Origin: Euryodendron excelsum
Taxonomy: Eukaryota; Streptophyta; Magnoliopsida; Ericales; Pentaphylacaceae
Length of the DNA: 64,000 bases
NCBI GenBank assembly: GCA_033060915.1
Contig: CM065388.1
Location: forward strand, 37,753,001 to 37,817,000
Direction of reading: 5' to 3'
Part shown: one piece after another, positions 56,949-64,000 of the stretch
Numbering within the stretch: the stretch's first letter is position 1
Layout: the number at the start of each line of letters is the position of its first letter
Made by a program: the position numbers and the translations under genes
The notes under the pieces: generated by a model
Databases searched by the model: none
Seen by the model: only the letters and a program-made list of their open reading frames with translations
What the model was told of the DNA's origin: nothing

Positions 56949-57419
56949 TTAAGACACAGGATCACTTATCCCTAATTCTCTTCTTATCGTGCAAAAACGA
57001 TCTTTATTCAATGGTTTAGTAAAAATATCAACCAATGGCATATTTGTGCATACAAAGTCAAGTTCAATATCACCCTTTTGTACATGATCTCGTATAAAGT
57101 GATATTTGATTTCAATGTGTTTTGTACGAGAGTGTTGAATAGAATTTTTAGTCAAGTTTATAGCGCTAATATTATCACACTTACTAGGAATATGATCAAA
57201 CAAGATTCTATAGTCTTCTAGCTGTTGTTTAATCCATAACACTTGAGCACAATTACTACCAGCTGCTACATATTCAGCTTCAGCTGTGGAGAAAGCAACT
57301 GAATTTTGTTTCTTGCTATGCCAAGATACAATCATGTTGCCTAGGAGTTGGCAAAAGTCACTTGTGTTCTTCTTATCAACTCTACTTCTCACATAATCAG
57401 CGTTAGTGTAAGCATTCAA
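56949..57419 (-). pseudogene. Copia RNase H
   Basis: NADYVRSRVDKKNTSDFCQL, VSWHSKKQNSVAFSTAEAEY, VAAGSNCAQVLWIKQQLEDY, CDNISAINLTKNSIQHSRTK and HIEIKYHFIRDHVQKGDIEL: the conserved Copia RNase H with the catalytic E of STAEAEY; the usual D of the CDN motif is present. The last part ends at the GISD motif. The least damaged domain of the element. Confidence 0.85.
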
Positions 57420-57443
57420 ATTAAAACAAGTACCTTTTGGATA

Positions 57444-58302
57444 CTATAATCCAATGTTAAGTGTGTGCTTAAGATAACGAAATATTATTTTTACAGCAAT
57501 GACATGAGATTCTTTAGGATTTGATTGAAAACGAGTACATAAGCAAACACTAATCATTATATCTGGTCTACTAACAGTTAGATATAATAAGGATCCTATC
57601 ATGCTTTTATAAAGTTTAGTATCCACTGATTTACCTTTCTCATCGCTATCCAACTTTGTTGTAGTACTCATTAGAGTACTTATAGGCTTTGCATCTTTCA
57701 TGCCAAACTTTTTGATCAAGTCCTTGATATATTTTTGCTTGGTTGATGAAGATTCTTTCCTTGGATTGTTTGATTTGAAGTCTGAGAAAATAGTTAAGCT
57801 CGCCCATCATACTTATCTCGGATTCTCCCTGCATATACTTAGCAAAATCTTTGCAAAGCAACTTATTAGTAGTATTGAATATAATATCATCCACATATAT
57901 TTGCACTAAAAGCATGTCATTATTTTTTATTTTGATAAAAAAGTGTGATATCTATTTTTCCTCTTGAGAAACCTTTTTTAATCAAAAACTTACCTAATAT
58001 TTCATACCAAGCCCTTGGGGCTTGCTTTAAATCATATGACGTTTTTGTTAGTTTGAAAACATGGTTAGGAAATTTCGGATCTTCAAAACCAGGGAGATGT
58101 TCAAAAAAACTTCTTCGGTGATAAAACCATTTTGAAAAGTACTTTTAACATCCATTTGATATAATTTGAAATCTTTAAAGCAGGCAAATGCAAGTAACAA
58201 TCTAATGGTTTCTAATCTAGCTACCGGAGCATATGTTTCATCAAAGTCAATGCCTTCCTCTTGGCTATAACCTTGAATAACAAGTCTTGCTTTGCTCCTC
58301 AC
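57444..58302 (-). pseudogene. Copia reverse transcriptase, decayed
   Basis: KARLVIQGYSQEEGIDFDET, YAPVARLETIRLLLAFAC, MDVKSTFQNG (usually SAFLNG), then in another frame VQIYVDDIIF with the YVDD active site, GELNYFLRLQIKQ, and finally YKSMIGSLLYLTVSRPDIM and HVIAVKIIFRYLKHT. Frameshifts near 58048-57915 and at the 57700 overlap. Confidence 0.85.
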
Positions 58303-58623
58303 AACAATTTCGGACTCATCTATTTTATTTCTAAAGACCTATTTGGTTCTAATGATTAGATGATCATTAGGTTTAGGAACAAAGTGTCATACCTTATTCT
58401 TTTCAAATTAGTTCGATTCTTCTTGCATTGCATTAATCCAGAACTCATCATTTTCAACATCATCAAAACATTTAGGCTCTATTTGTGATAAAAACTCAAG
58501 ATGATTACATATATTTCTGATAGAGGATCGAGTTCTTACTCCTTGTGAAGGATCACCTAGGATTTTTTTCGTAGGATGGTTATGTACAAACTTCTAATCT
58601 TTAGGTAGACCTTCATTGATTTC

Positions 58624-59607
58624 TTATTGGCATATAGGAGTTTCTTGTGATTCTCTCTCCTTTTGAGGTTCTTTATTTAAGCTTGGTTGGATATCCGGCT
58701 TTTCCATGTCTGGCTCTACCTCATTTAGATCATTACTTACAAAAATCTTTGAAAAAGAGATATATTTATCAAACGTGACATAGATTGATTCTTCAACCAC
58801 TAGAGTCCTCTTATTAAAGACTCTATAAGCCTTACTATGTGTTGAATATCCAAGAAATATACCCTCGTCAGATTTTGCATCAAACTTACCGAGATTGTCT
58901 TTATTGTTATTTAATACAAAGCATTTGCATCTAAAGGCTCTAAAGTATGAGACATTCGGTTTCTTATCTTTCCAAAGTTCATAAGAGGTTTTGTTCAAAA
59001 ATTTTCTAAATCAAATTCGATTCAAAATGTAACAAGTTGTGTTAACAGCTTCAACCTAAAAATATTTTGATAAACCATTTTCACAAAGTATGGTTCTACC
59101 CATTTCTTTTAAAATTCTATTTTTCCTCTCAACAACTCCATTTTGTTAAAGTGTTCTAGGGGCTAAAAAGTTGTGATCAAAACCATTTTCATCGCAAAAC
59201 ATTTCAAAAGGTTTGCAATTGAATTTCCCTCCATAATTAGTCCTAATAGAAGTGATTGAAAATCCTTTTTCATTTTGAACCTTTTTACAAAATTTTGTGA
59301 AGAAAACAATTATCTCATCCTTGTGAGCTAAGAAGAATGTCCATATAAATCCAGAATAGTCATCAACGATAACAAGTGCATATTGTTTCCCACCAAGACT
59401 TAAAGTCGTAGTTGGTCCAAATAAATTCATATGCAATAGTTGTAATGGCCTAGAGGTAGTGACCATAGTGAGCATATTTATAGATTTAAAAGATATTCGA
59501 GTTTGCTTACCTAATTGACAAGCATCACAAACTCTATCTTTATCAAATTTTATCTTTGGAAGTCCTTTGACCAAATCATTTTTAAAAACTTTTGAAAATA
59601 TGCTCAT
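58624..59607 (-). pseudogene. Copia integrase, decayed
   Basis: Pre-integrase/zinc part: CDACQLGKQTRISFKS; core: LLHMNLFGPT (usual D is N), YALVIVDDYSGFIWTFFL, SIRTNYGGKFNC (usual D is N), FMCDENG-like; C-terminal: KTSYELWKDKKPNVSYFRAF, GKFDAKSDEGIFLGYSTHSK. A break near 59000-59146. Two catalytic aspartates are changed by G-to-A type substitutions. Confidence 0.85.
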
Positions 59608-59637
59608 ACTAATGTGACCAAGTCTTCTATGCCATAA

Positions 59638-60060
59638 CTAACTTTTATCACTATTCATAACGGCAATGCATTCAACTTTACAAGAAGATAAATCATTAAG
59701 ATCGAAAATATAAATATTGTCTTGTCTATGCTCATTGAGGATTGTCTTGTTACCATTAATATCAATTACATCACATTTAGAGGATTCAAATATAACCTTG
59801 CATCCTTTGTCACAAAATTTATTAATGCTCAAAAGATTATATTTGAGTCCTTTAACAAGCAATAGATTTTTGATAGAGGTAGAGGAATTCTTACCAACAC
59901 TAACTATACCGATGATCTTCCCTTTGCTATTGTCACCAAATGTGACAAGACCTCTATCTTTTGGTAAGAGAGATGTAAATTGTGCTTCATCTCTTGTCAT
60001 ATGTCTTGAGCATCCACTATCCAAGTACGAATGATCTTTCTTGGATTTTGCTTGAGGCAA
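59638..60060 (-). pseudogene. Copia aspartic protease
   Basis: SYLDSGCSRHMT near the N-terminus is the protease active site (DSG). Followed by VTFGDNSKGKIIGIVSVGK, NLLLVKGLKYNLLSINKFCD and VIFESSKCDVID, the typical protease and linker sequence that precedes integrase. Confidence 0.85.
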
Positions 60061-60075
60061 ACCTACAAAAGAAAT

Positions 60076-61706
60076 TTATTTGACCTTAGGCTCAAACCAT
60101 CTTGGGTCCTTGGGGGTTAGTTCGTAATGATCTTCTAGGGATCCATGCATTGCTATGAGCAATAGACTTTTGTAAAGCATAGCATCTACTAGCAATATAT
60201 CATATTTTATGACAATAAAACTATGAGATTTGTGATTTTCCAACTGAAGTACTAAATCTAACCTTCGAAAATTTCTTTTTTTTAAAAGGATCAAAGCCAA
60301 GACTAGTTTTGTCTAGTGAGCATTTTTATTTTTTTAAAGATTGTATCCAATTTTTCTTTTCCATTGACACATCTAAAAAGAGTTGTTTCCAAACTTCTAA
60401 CCTTATCAAGCAAAATTTGATTTTTCTTTGAAGAATCTTTTGAAAAAGAATTTTTCTTAATCTTTTCATTCAAAGAATAAACTTCATTTTTCAAAACTTC
60501 ATTTTCTTTTTGTAAATCTTCATTTTCCTTAATAAGAGTGGAGATCATCTTTTTAAGAAATTCATTTTTCATTCCCATCTTTCCAAATTCACAAAGTAGA
60601 TCATCAAATGCAACTTGTAATTCATTGAAAGTAAATTAAGAAGAGTCTGATACCTCATTGTCTTGCTTATGAGCCATGAGACGGAGCTTAGTCACTTCTT
60701 GAGGTTTGGTTTCTTCTTCGGAGCTTGATTCTTCATCATCACTCCATGGCATGGCTGTCATTGCCTTCTTCCCTTGATATTTCTTTCCTTTCTTTCTGAG
60801 CAGAGGATATTCTGCCTTTATATAGTCAGGCTTTTTGCATTCATAGCATATAATATCGGATTCTTTACTAGGTTCTCCTTTGATTTCATGCTTCTTTCCA
60901 CCTTTCCATTTCTTCTTCATGAATCTTCTGAATTTTCGAGTGATGACAACAATTTCATCCTTGTTCTCATCACTTACTGATTTATCATCTTAACCGGTGG
61001 ACTTGAATGTAACTGCCATTTTCTTCTTTTCTTCATCCTCTTGGGCATGTTGCTTTTAAGTAAGCTCATGAGTCATTAGAAAGCCCAAGAGTTCTTCAAG
61101 AGACAATGTGTTGAGGTCCTTTACTTCTTAAATTGCCGTGACTTTAGCTTCCTAAGCTTTTGGCAATGATCTTAGAATCTTCCTCACTTGTTCATTGTTA
61201 GGATATACCTTTTTAAGAGATTTTAAGCCATTAATAATATCGGTAAATCTTGTAAATATTTCAGTGATAAACTCATCAGGTTTTATCTTAAATAATTCGT
61301 AACTATGTACCAAAATATTAATTTTAGATTCTTTAACTTGATTGGTACCTTCATGTGTTACCTCTAGTTTATCTCATATTTCTTTAACTGATTCACAGGT
61401 GGAAATGCGATTGAATTCATTGTGATCAAGTGCACAATATAGAATATTCATAGCTTTGGTATTAGATTGCAGCATTTTCAAATCATCTTCATCCCATTTG
61501 GATTCAGGTTTAGGGACATCAGTTCTTTCAATTCTTGTTGTAGAGGTTTTGGGACCATTTACTATAAATCTCCATAATTCATAATCTACCGATTGAATAT
61601 AAGTTCTCATTCTACTTTTTCAATAGTTGTAATTTGTGTCATTAAACATATGTGGTTTGTTTGTGGATTGACCCTCACTGAGAGAGCTTCCAAAATTAGT
61701 TGCCAT
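60076..61706 (-). pseudogene. Copia gag, decayed
   Basis: Starts at ATG 61706 (MATNFGSSLSEGQ) about 40 bp after the primer-binding site; NYNY is followed by TGA where W is usual, then MRTYIQSVDYELWRFIVNG (UBN2-type gag). Zinc knuckle at about 60860: CYECKKPDYIKAEYP, where G, H and the last C of a CCHC are D, Y and Y, all G-to-A type changes. Then a coiled coil (NEDLQKENEVLKNEVYSLNE) and a linker to the protease (PKDPRWFEPKVK). Structural protein of the particle; not functional here. Confidence 0.8.
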
Positions 61707-61747
61707 GGATCTATTCCTAGGATGTTAAGCCTAAAATAGGAATACAA

Positions 61748-61759
61748 GCTCTGATACCA
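61748..61759 (-). other. Primer-binding site of the Copia element
   Basis: TGGTATCAGAGC on the minus strand, complementary to initiator methionine tRNA 3' end, the usual Copia primer, two bases from the LTR. Confidence 0.9.
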
Positions 61760-61761
61760 AT

Positions 61762-63800
61762 TGTTGGCCTAAATAGCAACCCAAGAGGGGGGTGAATTGG
61801 GTTTTTTAAAAATTAATGACAATTAAGATTAATTAAATTAATCTAATCAATAGAATAGTAATCAAGATATATATAATATAATGTAATTAAAAGAGAAATG
61901 AAAACAGAGCAATAGAAAGTACACTAAGAATTACCGAGGTTCAACCACAATTCGTGGTCTACGTCCTCACCTCAAGATCCCCTTGAAATCTTCTTCCACT
62001 ATGCAATCTCCAATTACAAAATTGATGCTGATTTACCAAGTGCTCAGTTTACTTTTACACAAGAACTTTTTCTCAAGTTTTTCTAGCAACCATGTGGTTT
62101 TGTTCAAGATTCACTTTAACTTACAAGAGTTTTTCTTTTATAAGAGAACTCTCAAACTCTCACTTACAGGTATATGAAGTTGTACAAATGAAAATACAAA
62201 CTCTCTATCAAGAGTGGATAGGAAAAATAACATCTCACTTAATGCCAAATGAAGACAAAAGGAATGTTCAAATTTTCTCAGCTTGATCAGTCAGTAGTAC
62301 TTATTTTTCTTGTATTTCTTGTGTATAAATGCAGTTGGAAGTATTGATTTAGTCAGTTAGAGGTTGTTGGGGCTCATTTAATACAAGTCCAGTCCGTTAT
62401 AACGTTAGAAAAACTAGCTGTTATTTCCCAAGTGTTGACACTTGGCTTCATGTGTCGACACATCTGGTCTGCATTTTTCAGATGTTGTTCACTGTCTCCA
62501 TACGTCGACATATCAACTCCATGTATAGACACTTGATCATTCTATCTTCAAATTTTTTGGCTTTTGTCTTCATGTGTCGACTCTTCATTTTCATGTGTCA
62601 ACACATTGCCCAAAAATCTTCATTCATTCTTCCAATTATTAAGTTCAACTTCAGCAATACTATAAGATCTTCAAGGAGTCTTTTCTTTGGGGTATGATGA
62701 TCAATTAAAGTCTTCAATTCACCAGAGTTGTTCTCTATTCAATTTAGATTGAATTTATCATTTGATAATCATTTTTCTTGGTTTTCAAACTGTCAGAACT
62801 TCACTCCATTATTACAGAGCTCTTCTTCTTCATTGCCGAGCTCTCTCTTTCTGATGCTAATCTCTTTTTCATATATGTAGAGCTTCATATGACGTCTCAT
62901 TGTCGAGTTCTTCTTTTTTGTTATGCACAACCTTCTTTCTTCTTTAGGATCACTTCAATGAGTCTTTTATAAGCTTGATGAAGTCTACTCTTGAACATCT
63001 TCATTTTTCTGAATACAAATAATCTTCATTGATTCTTTACATCCCAGATGAAGTATTTACTTGGATTCTTTGTAGAGATTATGCAATTATGATGAATTCT
63101 CTTCTCAAACATCTTCAATCTCTTCAAAATCAAATCATTTTTAATTGATCTTTGCACACTTGATGAAGTCTTCTTTTGAACACCTTTAATCTCTTCGAAT
63201 TCAAGTCATCTTTTTTGAGTCTATGCATACTTGATGAAATCTTCTTTTGAACACCTTCAATCTATTCAAAATCAAATCATTTTCAATTGATCTTTGCACA
63301 CTTGATGAAGTCTTCTTTTGAACACCTTCAATATCTTCGAATTCAAGTCATCTTTATTGAGTCTATGTATATTTGATGAAATATTCTTTTGAATACCTTC
63401 AATCTCTTCAAAATTAAATCATTTTCAATTGATCTTTGCACACTTGATAAAGTCTTCTTTTGAACACCTTCAATCTCTTCGAATTCAAGTCATCTTTATT
63501 AAGTCTATGCATACTTGATGAAATCTTCTTTTGAACACCTTAAATTTCTTCAAATGCAAATCATTTGTTTGAAGATAGAATAGGTGTCGTTGTTCTGTTT
63601 GGTGCATTGAATGACTCTTGGTGTATTTGTTTGAACTTAGCTTGTTGTGCATCTACTTTGACATGTATTAGATTTTAAGTCAAACTTCTAAATCTAAATT
63701 ATAATATTTATTAATCTGCACACTAAGCAAATACATTAGTAAAATAACACAAGGTTTAATTATCATCAAAATCAACATGGAGATCAACCTTGAGTCAATA
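61762..63800 (-). repeat. 5' LTR of the Copia element (2039 bp)
   Basis: Outer end reads TATTGACTCAAGG on the minus strand (usual TG changed to TA). Longer than the 3' LTR because of extra 142-bp units at 63147-63560. Confidence 0.9.
63147..63560 (-). repeat. 142-bp tandem repeat in the 5' LTR
   Basis: GATCTTTGCACACTTGATRA occurs at 63147, 63289 and 63431; the 3' LTR has one copy near 54021. Two extra units account for most of the 250-bp length difference between the LTRs. Confidence 0.8.
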
Positions 63801-64000
63801 AGCTAGATATGGGGTTGGTCGATTCGTAACTGATTCTAGGGGTTTATGCGCCACTGTTAGTGGTGTACAGTTAAAGAATGGTCATACTTCATCCGAAGTG
63901 GAGTAGGGAGGTCCTGGTTTGAAAAGGAAAGTGCCGGACAGCAAGACCCAATTAGAAATGGAAAGGAATACTTTGAAAATTTTCTCGGAGATTGCTGGTT
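63801..64000 (-). mobile_element. Outer giant LTR, third segment (runs off the window)
   Basis: Continues the target after the Copia element: TGCGCCACTGTTAGTGG here echoes TGCGCCACTAAGAGTGG at 52549-52565 before it. No gene. Confidence 0.4.

Larger units (their letters stand above)
52603..63800 (-). mobile_element. Complete Copia (Ty1) retrotransposon, 11.2 kb, Sire-like
   Basis: Perfect 5-bp target duplication AGCTA (52598-52602 and 63801-63805). LTRs of 1789 and 2039 bp, a primer-binding site, a polypurine tract and, on the minus strand, gag, protease, integrase, RT, RNase H in Copia order, then an additional ORF before the 3' LTR. Size, long LTRs, long gag with coiled coil and a post-pol ORF suggest the Sire/Maximus lineage (inference). 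The LTRs differ at about eight of the first 75 aligned bases by eye, so the insertion is old, and gag, integrase and RT carry stops and G-to-A type changes. Confidence 0.9.

Noticed and set aside
1..64000. CRISPR arrays, phage defence or other prokaryotic systems
   Set aside because: Spliced genes, plant-type retroelements and MITEs throughout; no regularly spaced direct repeats of CRISPR type.

Overview
The window is a stretch of nuclear DNA from a flowering plant, probably a eudicot. It contains two spliced host genes with GT-AG introns, embedded in nested and mostly dead transposable elements (MULE with plant mobile domain, Copia, Gypsy, LINE, SINE, hAT MITEs). There are no prokaryotic operons, rRNA genes or CRISPR arrays. 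I cannot name the species.

Host genes. (1) 6875-8091, minus strand: a two-exon gene for a 318-residue basic, probably nuclear protein that I do not recognise. It has a (CT)n leader and a possible 5'UTR intron. (2) 30154-35731, plus strand: a four-exon gene for a 197-residue ClpS-domain protein with a chloroplast-type N-terminus. It looks like a divergent paralogue of the Clp protease adaptor, because several residues that bind the N-degron in bacterial ClpS are replaced.

Layout. 1-6.5 kb: LINE remnant, truncated MITE, gene-free DNA. 6.5-8.7 kb: gene 1. About 9.7-26.7 kb: a decayed Mutator-like region containing a MURA-type transposase (minus strand), a plant mobile domain (PMD) protein (minus strand) and three cryptic decayed reading frames that I cannot name. 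It is interrupted by three solo LTRs (11081-13103, 14227-15524 and a 4.7 kb one at 19124-23817). 27.3-29.7 kb: a diverged piece of the same giant LTR family carrying a hAT MITE with a perfect 8-bp target duplication. 30-36 kb: the ClpS-like gene with a MITE in intron 2 and a tRNA-derived SINE just downstream. 36.5-37.3 kb: a 353-bp tandem duplication. About 38-46 kb: a dead Tat-type Gypsy element with two RNase H domains, a hairpin minisatellite and an antisense ORF. 46-64 kb: giant LTR sequence (minus sense) holding a second giant LTR and a complete 11.2 kb Copia element (52603-63800, TSD AGCTA) that carries an extra ORF after pol.

How the parts relate. The insertion order can be read from the target duplications and restored frames: the MULE predates the giant LTR, which landed inside its DDE domain; the Gypsy element predates the hAT insertion in its integrase region; the outer giant LTR predates the Copia element. 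Most stops in the Gypsy frames are TAG or TAA where glutamine is expected, consistent with decay of methylated CHG sites. Only the two host genes look intact. All similarity and domain calls were made by eye from motifs and were not confirmed by a search.
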